A stretch of 64,000 nucleotides of DNA from Arthrobacter sp. PAMC 25486. Its GTDB lineage: Bacteria; Actinomycetota; Actinomycetes; Actinomycetales; Micrococcaceae. The notes under the pieces are model-generated. The model searched no databases. It had not been told where the DNA came from and saw only the letters and a list, made by a program, of their open reading frames with translations. Below are positions 39,395 to 48,525 of the stretch, piece by piece. The stretch is from contig NZ_CP007595.1 in the NCBI RefSeq assembly GCF_000785535.1, positions 4,486,439-4,550,438 on the forward strand, given 5' to 3'. The translations under genes were made by a program, and so were the position numbers. Every line of letters begins with the position of its first letter. Within the stretch, counting starts at the first letter, position 1.

Positions 39395-41050
39395 ATGTCC
39401 AACGCATCTGCACACCATGGTTCCGACGATAAATCACAGCCCAAAAGCGGCGGAACAACACCGCACGGTCCCGACGAATCCGCGCAGGAACTCTCTGCCG
39501 CCGAGATTGAGGCGGTCATTGACCGGATCCTGGCCAAGGATGCGGCGGCTGGCCATGCTGTGCGTGCAGAGTCCGAGCTTGAGGAGCAGGACCCCTATGA
39601 GGGAACACCGACAGCCCGGCCCTTGGCTGGTTCGGCACAGGCCGTTTCCTCACTTGATTTTCAGCACAGCCGCTTTGACGGTGACCAAAGTGAACTGGCA
39701 GACCGCAAGGCCCTGCGCCGCCAGGCGAGTTTGTCCACCGAACTTGAAGACGTTTCCGAAGTTGAATACCGCCAGCTGAGGCTGGAACGGGTGGTCTTGG
39801 CCGGGCTGTGGTCCGGCGGGACCATGGCGGACGCCGAGAACTCCCTGCGGGAGCTGGCCGCCCTGGCTGAAACGGCCGGTTCTGAGGTTCTGGACGGGTT
39901 GGTGCAGCGCCGTGCCAAACCCGACCCGGCCACTTTCCTTGGACAGGGAAAGGCGCAGGAGCTCAAGGAAATCGTTCATGCCACGGGCGCTGACACAGTG
40001 ATTATTGACGGGGATCTCTCCCCGTCGCAGCGGCGCACGCTGGAAGAAGTCGTCAAGGTCAAGGTTATTGACCGCACCGCCTTGATCCTTGACATCTTTG
40101 CCCAGCATGCCCAGTCACGTGAAGGCCGTGCCCAGGTTGAACTGGCGCAGATGGAATACCTGCTGCCGAGGCTTCGCGGCTGGGGTGAGTCCATGTCCCG
40201 CCAGGCCGGCGGCCGGGTTGGCGCCGCTGGTGGCGGCATCGGCTCGCGCGGTCCAGGTGAAACCAAAATGGAGCTTGACCGGCGCAAGATCCGCAACCGC
40301 ATGGCCAAGCTGCGCCGTGAAATTGCTGCCATGGCGCCCGCCAGGGAAACCAAGCGCGCCAACCGCAAGCGCAACAGTGTTCCTTCAGTTGCCATTGCCG
40401 GCTACACCAACGCGGGTAAGTCATCGCTGCTGAACCGCCTGACGGACGCTGGTGTGCTCGTTGAAAACGCGTTGTTCGCCACCCTTGACCCCACGGTCCG
40501 GAAAACCGAGACTGCCGATGGCCTCGGGTACACCTTGGTGGACACCGTGGGCTTTGTCCGCGCCCTGCCCACTCAGCTCGTTGAGGCCTTCCGCTCAACA
40601 CTGGAAGAAGTGGCCGATGCAGACCTGATCCTGCACATTGTGGACGCCTCACACCCTGATCCCGAAGGGCAGATCTCAGCCGTGCGATCGGTGTTTGCCG
40701 AGGTTGGTGCACTGCAGATCCCCGAGATCATCATCCTGAACAAGGCTGACATTGCCGATCCCTTCGTCGTTGAACGGCTGCGCCAGCGAGAACCCCGCAC
40801 CGTGGTGGTCTCGGCACGCACGGGACAGGGCATCCAGGAGCTCCTTGACGCGATCAGCGAAGGCATTCCGCACCCCAGCGTCTTGTTGACACTGATGATT
40901 CCCTACGACCGCGGCGATGTTTTGAACAAGCTGCATCGCAGCGACGCTGAAATTGTCAGCCTGGAACATGGCGAGCACGGCACGCTTGCCAGCGTTCGGG
41001 TCCGTGAGGACCTGGCTGCTGAAGTTGAACCGTTTGTCCACCATGCCTGA
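39395..41050 (+). CDS. hflX: ribosome-associated GTPase HflX
   Basis: Splits stalled ribosomes under stress. 551 residues: a ~90-residue poorly conserved acidic N-terminus, HflX domain ending GGRVGAAGGGIGSRGPGETKM, coiled region, then G1 GYTNAGKSS, G3 DTVGFV, G4 NKAD and a C-terminal domain. Start 39395 has AAGGAG directly upstream; the open frame before it lies in the promoter region. The last 8 nt overlap the helicase gene. Confidence 0.96.
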   Translation: MSNASAHHGSDDKSQPKSGGTTPHGPDESAQELSAAEIEAVIDRILAKDAAAGHAVRAESELEEQDPYEGTPTARPLAGSAQAVSSLDFQHSRFDGDQSELADRKALRRQASLSTELEDVSEVEYRQLRLERVVLAGLWSGGTMADAENSLRELAALAETAGSEVLDGLVQRRAKPDPATFLGQGKAQELKEIVHATGADTVIIDGDLSPSQRRTLEEVVKVKVIDRTALILDIFAQHAQSREGRAQVELAQMEYLLPRLRGWGESMSRQAGGRVGAAGGGIGSRGPGETKMELDRRKIRNRMAKLRREIAAMAPARETKRANRKRNSVPSVAIAGYTNAGKSSLLNRLTDAGVLVENALFATLDPTVRKTETADGLGYTLVDTVGFVRALPTQLVEAFRSTLEEVADADLILHIVDASHPDPEGQISAVRSVFAEVGALQIPEIIILNKADIADPFVVERLRQREPRTVVVSARTGQGIQELLDAISEGIPHPSVLLTLMIPYDRGDVLNKLHRSDAEIVSLEHGEHGTLASVRVREDLAAEVEPFVHHA

Positions 41051-43070
41051 GAGCGAATTGTCACAGCAGGCCCTGGAGCTTTTGGACCGCGCAGTGGCCA
41101 CCATGGGTGGCCAACGCCGCGACGGCCAGCATGAAATGGTGCGCAAGGTCGTCGCCGCCATTGAGAACGGCGAACACCTGTTGGTCCAGGCGGGAACCGG
41201 CACCGGAAAATCCCTCGCATACCTGATTCCGCTCATCGTCCATGCCTTGACAAGCGACAAACCCTCAGTGGTGGCCACGGCCACGCTTGCCCTGCAGGCC
41301 CAGATTGTCGGGCGTGACGTGCCTCGCCTGCTGGCCGCCTTGGATCCGGTGCTGCCGCGACCCATCGACGTGGCCCTGGTCAAGGGGCGCAGCAACTATG
41401 TCTGCAAGCAGAAGTTGGGCGGCGGCTTCCCCACCGAGGACACGGGGGAGGGTGCCCTGTTCAGCTTGGGCGAGGACACCAGCGTTGCCCACCTGCCGGC
41501 GGCCGGAACGGGCCCCACCTCGGCGCTGGGCAGGGAAGTGGTGCGGCTGCGTGAATGGGCGCAGGACACGGACACCGGAGACCGCGACGAACTTGTCCCC
41601 GGCGTCACGGACAAGGCCTGGCGGCAGGTCTCCGTCACGTCCATGGAATGCCTGGGCGCGGCGAAATGCCCCCTGGCCACCGAGTGCTTCTCCGAACTGG
41701 CCAGGGCTCGCGGGGCCGACGCGGACATTGTGGTGACCAACCATGCCATGCTGGCCATCAGCGCCTTCGAGGGCATTGCCGTTCTGCCCGAATATGATGT
41801 TGTGGTTGTCGACGAAGCCCACGAGCTGCAGGACCGGGTCACGGGGGCCGTTACGGGACAGCTCTCTGTCCAGATGGTGCAGGCCGCAGCCTCCAGCACG
41901 CGCAAGCACACGGGCGTTTCCGTTGATGCGCTGCACGCCAGCGCCACGGCACTGGACTTTGTCCTCGCCGGTGTCGCCGAAGGGCTCATGCCCAACGGCC
42001 TCAACGAAGCACAGAGCCAGGCCATTGAGCAGGTCCGTGATGCCGTCCGTGCGGCGTTGTCGGATTCGAAACCCGACGGCAACGCGTCCGTCGACGGCGG
42101 GCGTTCCATCGCCAGGTCACGGCTGAACCTGATCTTTGACTTGTGCGAACGCCTTTTGGCGGCAGCGGATGCCCGTGAAGTGGTGTGGGCATCGCGCCCC
42201 GGCACCTTCGCCCCGGGCAAGGGCTACCAAAAGGCGGATGCCAGCGAACCCGCCGTCATCAACATCGCCCCGCTCAGTGTTGCCATGAAGCTGCGTGAGG
42301 GCCTTTTTGCCGAGCGCACCGTGGTGCTGACTTCCGCCACTCTGGCCATCGGCGACTCCTTCCAAGCCACGGCCGGGGGACTGGGCCTGCTCGGTCCCAG
42401 CGCACCCAGCTGGAGCGGGGCCGACGTCGGATCTCCCTTCGACTACCCCAAGCAAGGCATGCTGTATGTGGCGGCGCACCTGCAAAAACCAGGCTTTGGC
42501 ACCTCGCCTGAGCAATTGGATGAACTGGCTGCGCTGATCACGGCCGCCGGCGGCGGCACCCTGGCCTTGTTCTCCTCCCGGCGGGCAGCGGAGGATGCGG
42601 CAGAGAAACTGCGCAAGAAACTGAAGGTGAAGATCCTGTGCCAGGGAGATTCATCCATGTCCGGGCTGATCAAGGAATTTGCCGACGAACCGGACACCTG
42701 CCTGTTCGGCACCATGTCGTTGTGGCAAGGCGTTGACGTGCAGGGAGCCTCGTGCCGGCTCGTGGTGATTGATAGAATCCCGTTCCCTCGCCCAGATGAC
42801 CCGCTGGTCACCGCCCGCGCCCGCGCTGTGGCGCAAAGCGGCGGGGACGGCTTCATCGCTATCTCCGCAACACATGCCGCCGTGCGGCTGGCACAGGGCG
42901 TGGGCCGCCTGATCCGCTCAAGCGAGGACCGCGGCGTGGTGGCAGTACTCGACTCACGCCTTGCAAACGCCAGCTATGGGGGATTTCTGCGGGCTGCCCT
43001 GCCACCATTCTGGTCCACCAAGGACCGCACAGTTGCCCTGTCGGCACTGCAGCGGCTATCCGGCAAATAG
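41043..43070 (+). CDS. DinG-like ATP-dependent helicase
   Basis: 675-residue XPD/DinG superfamily 2 helicase. Walker A QAGTGTGKSLAY (about 49-60), Walker B VVVDEAHEL, and four Cys suited to an Fe-S cluster (NYVCKQK, then CLGAAKCPLATEC). Motif VI is in AAVRLAQGVGRLIRSSEDRG. It probably unwinds damaged DNA or R-loops. It overlaps hflX and precedes lexA (convergent), as in many actinobacteria. No LexA box of its own is seen. Confidence 0.9.
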   Translation: MPESELSQQALELLDRAVATMGGQRRDGQHEMVRKVVAAIENGEHLLVQAGTGTGKSLAYLIPLIVHALTSDKPSVVATATLALQAQIVGRDVPRLLAALDPVLPRPIDVALVKGRSNYVCKQKLGGGFPTEDTGEGALFSLGEDTSVAHLPAAGTGPTSALGREVVRLREWAQDTDTGDRDELVPGVTDKAWRQVSVTSMECLGAAKCPLATECFSELARARGADADIVVTNHAMLAISAFEGIAVLPEYDVVVVDEAHELQDRVTGAVTGQLSVQMVQAAASSTRKHTGVSVDALHASATALDFVLAGVAEGLMPNGLNEAQSQAIEQVRDAVRAALSDSKPDGNASVDGGRSIARSRLNLIFDLCERLLAAADAREVVWASRPGTFAPGKGYQKADASEPAVINIAPLSVAMKLREGLFAERTVVLTSATLAIGDSFQATAGGLGLLGPSAPSWSGADVGSPFDYPKQGMLYVAAHLQKPGFGTSPEQLDELAALITAAGGGTLALFSSRRAAEDAAEKLRKKLKVKILCQGDSSMSGLIKEFADEPDTCLFGTMSLWQGVDVQGASCRLVVIDRIPFPRPDDPLVTARARAVAQSGGDGFIAISATHAAVRLAQGVGRLIRSSEDRGVVAVLDSRLANASYGGFLRAALPPFWSTKDRTVALSALQRLSGK

Positions 43071-43080
43071 CGGCACGGAC

Positions 43081-43308
43081 ATGCAGATCAGCTACGACGC
43101 GCCGGCAGACGCAGCTTATATCCGGCTTGGCGGGCCCCTCACGCCCGGGCAGGCAAGCCAGCAACTTCACTCAATTCAAACTCCGGGAGGTCGAGGCGAA
43201 ATCACGTTGGATTTTGATGACGCCGGCCACCTGCTTGGAGTTGAGGTGCTGTCTGCCTCGGCTGTGCTCTCCCCGGAAGTGCTGGCGGCTGCGACAGCAC
43301 TGGACTAA
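43081..43308 (+). CDS. DUF2283 family protein
   Basis: 75 residues beginning MQISYDAPADAAYIRLGG and containing ITLDFDDAGHLLGVEVLSAS, the typical DUF2283 pattern. Function unknown. The ATG at 43081 is 10 nt after the helicase stop, so the genes are probably co-transcribed. The frame upstream of the ATG lies within the helicase gene and is not coding. Confidence 0.82.
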   Translation: MQISYDAPADAAYIRLGGPLTPGQASQQLHSIQTPGGRGEITLDFDDAGHLLGVEVLSASAVLSPEVLAAATALD

Positions 43309-43355
43309 ATAGCAGCTCAAGGGGTGCCGTTCTCCGCTGAAAAAATGGCAGCAAT

Positions 43356-43417
43356 GGTGGCAGCAATGTAGAGGGCACCCCGCCGGGCGGCGGGGTGCCC
43401 TCTACATTGCTGCCACC
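43356..43417. terminator. perfect 30-bp hairpin with 2-nt loop
   Basis: Arms 43356-43385 and 43388-43417 are exact inverted copies (core GTAGAGGGCACCCCGCC), loop only 2 nt. It sits between convergent DUF2283 and lexA. There is no T run, so it may act as a strong bidirectional barrier or 3'-end protector. Confidence 0.7.
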
Positions 43418-43436
43418 AAGCTGGAAAGCCGAGCGG

Positions 43437-44180
43437 TTAGAGGCTGCGGAGCACCGAGACCACTTTGCCCATGATGGTGGCATGGTCGCCAAGGATGGGC
43501 TCATAGCGGGTGTTTTGCGGCAGCAGCCAGATGTGGCCGTCGCGCTGGCGGAACGTCTTCACCGTGGCTTCGTCTTCGAGAAGCGCGGCCACGATGTCGC
43601 CATTGTTTGCCGTTTTCTGCTGCCGTATCACCACCCAGTCACCGTCGCAGATGGCGGCATCGATCATGGAATCCCCCTGCACCTTGAGCATGAACAGCTC
43701 ACCGCTGCCCACGATTTGGCGTGGCAGCGGCATGATGTCATCCACCGCCTGATCGGCCAGGATGGGTCCGCCGGCCGCTATGCGCCCGACAAGCGGCACA
43801 AAGGCGGTGTCCGAGGAACTGCTGAGTTCGGCAAAGTTCAGGCCGTTGGAACTGCGCAACGCCTTGGGGGAGCTGACGCCCTGAATCTCAACGTTGCCGT
43901 CGTCCAGGACGAGGGGGATGAGCACTTCCATGGCACGGGGCCGCTTGGGATCGCGGCGCAAGTAGCCGTGGCGTTCGAGCTGGGTCAGCTGGTGCGTGAC
44001 ACTCGACAGGCTGGCAAGCCCAACGGAGTCGCCGATCTCACGCATGGAGGGCGGATAGCCCTTGTCTGCAATGGAGCGCTGGATGCACTCAAGGATCTTC
44101 TTTTGCCGAACGGTGAGCCCCTTCATGCCGGCGCGGCTGGGTGCCTGGGGGATGCGGTGCGGTGGGTCTGGAAGCTCCAT
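43437..44180 (-). CDS. lexA: LexA repressor
   Basis: SOS repressor that self-cleaves when RecA filaments form. 247 residues: winged helix (about 24-85; [24 protein letters not shown]), cleavage site Ala136-Gly137 in [10 protein letters not shown], catalytic Ser171 in [10 protein letters not shown] and Lys208 in ATVKTF. Start 44180 has AAAGGACC upstream; the frame continues further up into the promoter. Autoregulation is shown by the palindrome over its -35. Confidence 0.98.
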   Translation of the reverse strand: MELPDPPHRIPQAPSRAGMKGLTVRQKKILECIQRSIADKGYPPSMREIGDSVGLASLSSVTHQLTQLERHGYLRRDPKRPRAMEVLIPLVLDDGNVEIQGVSSPKALRSSNGLNFAELSSSSDTAFVPLVGRIAAGGPILADQAVDDIMPLPRQIVGSGELFMLKVQGDSMIDAAICDGDWVVIRQQKTANNGDIVAALLEDEATVKTFRQRDGHIWLLPQNTRYEPILGDHATIMGKVVSVLRSL

Positions 44181-44265
44181 GATTCCGTAGGTCCTTTCGT
44201 GGCTGCGCTGAACAATGTCAGTGCCTGCTGGTGGACTGCATCTAGCGGCCAATCCTTGTTCCACA

Positions 44266-44306
44266 AGTTTAAGCCACATAGGTGCCAATTTCAAACATTT
44301 GTTCGA
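44266..44306 (-). promoter_or_regulatory. lexA promoter with LexA box
   Basis: Read leftward: TTGAAA (44289-44294), 17-nt spacer, TAAACT (44266-44271). TCAAACATTTGTTCGA (44291-44306) is a LexA box with one mismatch to TCGAACNNNNGTTCGA and overlaps the -35. Confidence 0.8.
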
Positions 44307-44360
44307 TCAGGTCTTGGCAAGTGTCGTCCATAGGTGCTAAAACTGTACTAGTAGCCAAAT

Positions 44361-44374
44361 AGAACATACGTTCT
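44361..44374 (+). promoter_or_regulatory. LexA box upstream of the LysM gene
   Basis: AGAACATACGTTCT matches GAACNNNNGTTC exactly, with extra symmetric A/T. It lies 84 nt before the LysM gene and 181 nt before lexA, so it may control both. Confidence 0.8.
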
Positions 44375-44457
44375 ATCGAAGATATGAAGCATGGAATTTT
44401 GATCCTAGAGGTGTTGGTGGCCCTGGGCGCAGTTCCACAGCGAAAGGAGCAGACATC

Positions 44458-44886
44458 ATGAATGCAATGGTTATCACGGCAACATCATTCAACGGCGGAC
44501 GAGGCAACGGACACCTCGTCCGGCCGAACAGCCGCCCGTCCATTGCCGGGGGGCGCCGACTGCAGCTCACCCGGCGCGGCCGGCTCGTGTTCTTCGGCAT
44601 CCCGGCGCTCGTCATGGCCGCCGCACTGCTGTTCATTTCCCTGGGCGTCTTCGTTGGCTCCATTGCCAGCCCGGCGCACGCATCGGCTCAATTCCCTGTG
44701 ACTGACATGGCCGACTACGCCACTACGGTGACTGTCCTGCAAGGGGACAGTCTCTGGAGCATCGCTGGCGAAAGCAACCCCGCCCGCAATATTCGGGAGG
44801 TTGTCCAGGAAATTGTGGCCTTGAATGATCTCGGTGCGGGCGTGCTGCAGGCCGGCCAGCAGTTGTTCGTCCCGCTACCCAAGTAG
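44458..44886 (+). CDS. LysM-domain membrane protein, likely SOS cell-division factor
   Basis: 142 residues: basic cytoplasmic N-terminus (~40), one membrane helix (about 42-68), then an extracytoplasmic LysM domain (about 90-140; VTVLQGDSLWSIAGE, VQEIVALNDLGAGVLQAGQQLFVPL) that binds peptidoglycan. Divergent from lexA behind a perfect LexA box, the same place as M. tuberculosis Rv2719c and corynebacterial divS, SOS-induced division inhibitors. A separate hydrolase domain is not seen, so inhibition rather than cell-wall cutting is the simpler guess. GAAAGGAG precedes the ATG. Confidence 0.85.
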   Translation: MNAMVITATSFNGGRGNGHLVRPNSRPSIAGGRRLQLTRRGRLVFFGIPALVMAAALLFISLGVFVGSIASPAHASAQFPVTDMADYATTVTVLQGDSLWSIAGESNPARNIREVVQEIVALNDLGAGVLQAGQQLFVPLPK

Positions 44887-45005
44887 CCCCCGGGACGCAA
44901 TACAGATAGCCCCCGCACGGAATCCAGGTAGCCCAAGGCCGCCTCAGGGCGAGCTGAAGATGTCCGCCTGGTGTCACCGTTTCGAACTTTCACCGGCACA
45001 GCAAT

Positions 45006-45011
45006 TAAGCT
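45006..45011 (+). promoter_or_regulatory. leaderless -10 of hisC
   Basis: TAAGCT, 6 nt before the ATG at 45018; TTCGAA at 44981-44986 is a possible but distant -35. Confidence 0.6.
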
Positions 45012-45017
45012 GAAGTC

Positions 45018-46115
45018 ATGGATCAGTTCGAACTCTTAGCGCAATTGCCCCTCCGTGACGATCTTCGCGGCCAGCACCCTTATGGTGCGCCACAGATTGA
45101 TGTGCCGATTCTACTGAACGTCAACGAAAACACCTTTGGCGTCCCGGATGATGCCAAGAAGGCAATTCTGAACGCGGTTGCGACGGAGCTGGACAACCTC
45201 AACCGCTACCCCGACCGTGAATTCACCGTCCTGCGCCAGGAGCTGGCAGCCTACCTGGGCCATGGGCTCAGCGAAGATAACCTCTGGGCCGCCAACGGTT
45301 CCAACGAGGTGCTCCAACAGATTCTGCAGGCCTTTGGTGGTCCGGGCCGGAGTGCCATGGGTTTCCCGCCCACATATTCCATGTACCCGCTGCTCGCCAG
45401 TGGCACCGGAACCGGCTATGTTGCCGGTGTGCGTGCACCCGACTACAGCCTCTCGGCAGAGTCCGCCGCTGCGCAGGTGCGTGAGCAGGCGCCCAACGTT
45501 GTCTTCCTCTGCTCACCCAACAACCCCACGGGAACTGCCCTGGGCCTGGATGTGGTGAAGGCGGTTTACGAGGCGGGCGAAGCGTCGCAGGCCATCATCA
45601 TTGTCGATGAGGCTTATGCCGAGTTCTCCCACACCGGCACCGAAAGCGCCCTGGGACTTCTTCCGGGCCGCCCCCGGCTGGTAGTCTCCCGCACCATGAG
45701 CAAGGCCTTCGCCCTGGCCGGCGCCCGGCTCGGCTACCTGGCGGCAACGCCGGAAGTCACCGACGCACTGCGGCTTGTGCGCCTGCCCTACCACCTCTCC
45801 GCCATTACCCAGGCAACTGCAGTGGCCGCGCTGCGCAACTCCACCTCACTGCTGGCCAATGTTGAGTCGATCAAGGTCCAGCGCGACCGGATCGTGGCGG
45901 AACTGACCGAACTCGGGCTGACCCCCGCGCCGTCCGACTCAAACTTTGTGTTCTTTGGCGGGCTGGAAAACCCCCACGAGGTGTGGGAGGCGCTGCTGGC
46001 CGACGGTGTCCTGATTCGCGACGTCGGCATCCCGGGGCACCTGCGCGTAACCGCAGGAACCGAAGCCGAAACAACCGCGTTCCTCTCCGGGCTCCGCGCC
46101 ATCCTTGCCGGCTAG
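45018..46115 (+). CDS. hisC: histidinol-phosphate aminotransferase
   Basis: PLP enzyme of histidine synthesis. 365 residues with LNVNENTFGVPDDAKKAI, the PLP phosphate site, SPNNPTGTAL, VDEAYAEFSHTGTES and Schiff-base Lys229 in SRTMSKAFALAGARLGY. First gene of the his series; hisB follows after 170 bp with its own likely promoter. Confidence 0.96.
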   Translation: MDQFELLAQLPLRDDLRGQHPYGAPQIDVPILLNVNENTFGVPDDAKKAILNAVATELDNLNRYPDREFTVLRQELAAYLGHGLSEDNLWAANGSNEVLQQILQAFGGPGRSAMGFPPTYSMYPLLASGTGTGYVAGVRAPDYSLSAESAAAQVREQAPNVVFLCSPNNPTGTALGLDVVKAVYEAGEASQAIIIVDEAYAEFSHTGTESALGLLPGRPRLVVSRTMSKAFALAGARLGYLAATPEVTDALRLVRLPYHLSAITQATAVAALRNSTSLLANVESIKVQRDRIVAELTELGLTPAPSDSNFVFFGGLENPHEVWEALLADGVLIRDVGIPGHLRVTAGTEAETTAFLSGLRAILAG

Positions 46116-46169
46116 CGCCCAGGTGGGTTCCGGCGTCGGAGGCTGAAAAGCGACCATCGGATGGACTGG

Positions 46170-46200
46170 TTGGGCAATAGCTGCCCCTCTCTCCTAAACT
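46170..46200 (+). promoter_or_regulatory. possible hisB promoter
   Basis: TTGGGC (46170-46175), 19-nt spacer, TAAACT (46195-46200). The spacer is long; a ~80-nt leader would result. No T-box or His leader peptide is apparent. Confidence 0.35.
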
Positions 46201-46285
46201 GGTGTTAAACACAACGACGTTTGTGCGCCTGCTGCTGCCCTGCACCGCTTGGCCGGTGGCGCACATGAATCTAAGGACTGCTGCA

Positions 46286-46906
46286 ATGACTGAGACCATG
46301 CCCGGCCAGGGACGGAGCGCCCGTTTGGAGAGGGCCACGAGCGAGTCAAGCGTCATGGTTGAGATCAACCTTGACGGGACAGGGGTGTCGAGCATTGACA
46401 CCTCCGTGCCGTTCTACGATCACATGCTCACGGCGCTGTCCAAGCACTCCCTGATCGACATGAACATCAAAGCCACCGGCGACACCCACATCGACGCCCA
46501 CCACACGGTTGAAGATGTAGCCATCTCCCTCGGCGAGGTCTTGAAGGTCGCGTTGGGCAACAAGGCCGGCATCCGTCGCTTTGGCGAGGCCACCGTGCCG
46601 CTGGACGAGGCGCTGGCAAACGCCGTGGTTGACCTGTCCGGCCGCCCGTACCTGGTGCACAGCGGCGAGCCTGCAGGCCAGGAATACCACCTGATCGGCG
46701 GCCACTTCACCGGCTCCCTGACCCGGCACGTCTTTGAAGCCATCACGTTGCACGCCCAGATCTGCCTGCACATGACCCTCATCGCAGGCCGCGACCCGCA
46801 CCACATCGTCGAAGCCCAGTTCAAGGCCTTTGCCCGTGCACTGCGCTCGGCCGTTGAAGCCGACCCCCGCGTTACCGGCATCCCGTCCACGAAGGGCCTT
46901 TTGTGA
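46286..46906 (+). CDS. hisB: imidazoleglycerol-phosphate dehydratase
   Basis: Manganese enzyme of histidine synthesis. 206 residues with [30 protein letters not shown] and the second metal site [16 protein letters not shown] / [15 protein letters not shown]. It is the monofunctional dehydratase; the histidinol phosphatase domain is absent. The ATG at 46286 has AAGGAC 7 nt upstream. It overlaps hisH as GTGA. Confidence 0.97.
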   Translation: MTETMPGQGRSARLERATSESSVMVEINLDGTGVSSIDTSVPFYDHMLTALSKHSLIDMNIKATGDTHIDAHHTVEDVAISLGEVLKVALGNKAGIRRFGEATVPLDEALANAVVDLSGRPYLVHSGEPAGQEYHLIGGHFTGSLTRHVFEAITLHAQICLHMTLIAGRDPHHIVEAQFKAFARALRSAVEADPRVTGIPSTKGLL

Positions 46907-47574
46907 GCTCTGAAGCAACAACAGCCGTAAAGCCCACCGTCACCGTCCTTGACTACGGTTCCGGGAACGTCCGTTCGGCCGTGCGCGCCCTGGAACGCGC
47001 CGGTGCAACCGTCACGCTCAGCGCCAAGGCCGACGACGTGCTCAACGCCGACGGACTGGTGGTCCCCGGCGTGGGCGCCTTCGGTTCCGTCATGGATGAG
47101 CTGAAAAACGTTGACGCCCTGCGCATGATCGGCCGCCGCGTGGCCGGCGGGCGTGCCGTACTGGGCATTTGCGTTGGCATGCAGGTCCTTTTTGATGCCG
47201 GCGTGGAGCATGGCGTGCACCGTGAAGGCATGGGGGAGTGGCCGGGGACGGTTGAACTGTTGCCGGCCGACGTCGTTCCGCACATGGGTTGGAACACCGT
47301 CAGGGCGCCGGAGGGTTCCCTGCTGTTTGACGGTGTGGAGGAGGAGCGCTTCTACTTTGTGCACTCCTACGGTGTGCAAAAGTGGGACTTTGAGGTACTC
47401 CAGCCCAAGATGCGCCCGCCCATGGTGACCTGGTCCGAACACGGGGCGCCCTTCATCGCCGCCGTCGAAAACGGGCCGCTGTGCGCAACACAGTTCCACC
47501 CGGAAAAATCCGGCGACGCCGGAGCCCGGCTGCTGCGCAACTGGGTCACGTCACTGAGCAAGGCGGTGCGCTAA
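46903..47574 (+). CDS. hisH: imidazole glycerol phosphate synthase, glutaminase subunit HisH
   Basis: Supplies ammonia to HisF. 223 residues, class I glutamine amidotransferase with [13 protein letters not shown], nucleophile Cys in [14 protein letters not shown], and the His-Glu pair in [12 protein letters not shown]. hisF is not in the window. GTG start overlaps hisB; the stop overlaps the next small gene by one base (TAATG). Confidence 0.96.
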   Translation: MSSEATTAVKPTVTVLDYGSGNVRSAVRALERAGATVTLSAKADDVLNADGLVVPGVGAFGSVMDELKNVDALRMIGRRVAGGRAVLGICVGMQVLFDAGVEHGVHREGMGEWPGTVELLPADVVPHMGWNTVRAPEGSLLFDGVEEERFYFVHSYGVQKWDFEVLQPKMRPPMVTWSEHGAPFIAAVENGPLCATQFHPEKSGDAGARLLRNWVTSLSKAVR

Positions 47575-47723
47575 TGTGGTCGTTGCTCCTGATGGGCCTG
47601 GCCGGCCTGCTCATTGGCGGGGCGTACACGTTTTATCAGCAAAAAGCAGCCCGATGGATCCCCATCAGCTTTGCCGCCCTCGCCGTCATGGCGCTGGTGG
47701 CCGCATACCTCTTTACCCAGTAG
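47574..47723 (+). CDS. small two-helix membrane protein
   Basis: 49 residues: [20 protein letters not shown], a short KKAAR-type loop and [18 protein letters not shown]. Translation is coupled to hisH (TAATG). Such tiny membrane genes between hisH and hisA occur in related actinobacteria. Function unknown. Confidence 0.7.
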   Translation: MWSLLLMGLAGLLIGGAYTFYQQKAARWIPISFAALAVMALVAAYLFTQ

Positions 47724-47787
47724 GAACCGGCACCGCCGCTTCCCCTTCGCAGTGAAAATTCACAGTACAAACGACGTTGAGGATCCC

Positions 47788-48522
47788 ATGACCACCCCCA
47801 TTTTGGAATTGTTGCCCGCCGTGGATGTCGCTGACGGCCAGGCAGTGCGCCTGGTTCAAGGCGAGGCCGGCTCGGAAACCAGCTATGGCTCACCCCTGGA
47901 AGCAGCGCTGAACTGGCAAAACGATGGCGCCGAATGGGTCCACCTCGTTGACCTGGATGCTGCGTTCGGCCGCGGCTCCAACGTGGAGCTGCTGCGTGAA
48001 ATGGTGCAAAGCCTCACCGTCAAGGTTGAGCTCTCCGGTGGCATCCGCGACGACGCGTCCCTGGAAGCTGCGCTCGAACTGGGCGTGGGCCGCGTGAACC
48101 TGGGCACCGCCGCATTGGAGAACCCCGAGTGGACGGCCAAGGTGATCGACCGCTTTGGTGAGAAGATCGCCGTCGGACTTGATGTTCGCGGCACCACCCT
48201 GGCCGGCCGTGGCTGGACCAAGGAAGGCGGGGACATCTGGGAAGTCCTGGCCCGCCTCGAGGATGCCGGCTGCGCCCGCTACGTGGTCACCGACGTCACC
48301 AAGGACGGCACCCTGCGCGGTCCCAACGTGGAACTGTTGCGTGAAATGTGCACGCGCACGTCCAAGCCGGTGGTCGCCTCCGGAGGCATTTCCAGCCTGG
48401 AAGACCTCCGTGTGCTGCGCGAACTCGTAGGCGAAGGTGTTGAGGGTGCCATCATCGGCAAGGCGCTCTACTCCGGCCAGTTCACCCTGCCGGAAGCCCT
48501 CGACGTTGCAGGCCGCCGCTAA
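47788..48522 (+). CDS. priA: phosphoribosyl isomerase PriA (HisA/TrpF)
   Basis: TIM-barrel isomerase of histidine synthesis. In actinobacteria without a separate trpF it also serves tryptophan; whether trpF exists here cannot be seen. 244 residues: [19 protein letters not shown] with the first catalytic Asp, [40 protein letters not shown] with the second Asp, [18 protein letters not shown] precedes the ATG. The SseB-like gene follows 3 nt later. Confidence 0.93.
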   Translation: MTTPILELLPAVDVADGQAVRLVQGEAGSETSYGSPLEAALNWQNDGAEWVHLVDLDAAFGRGSNVELLREMVQSLTVKVELSGGIRDDASLEAALELGVGRVNLGTAALENPEWTAKVIDRFGEKIAVGLDVRGTTLAGRGWTKEGGDIWEVLARLEDAGCARYVVTDVTKDGTLRGPNVELLREMCTRTSKPVVASGGISSLEDLRVLRELVGEGVEGAIIGKALYSGQFTLPEALDVAGRR

Positions 48523-48525
48523 ATC

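Noticed and set aside
44887..45017. His attenuator or T-box before hisC
   Set aside because: hisC seems leaderless; no His-rich leader frame or T-box core is seen.
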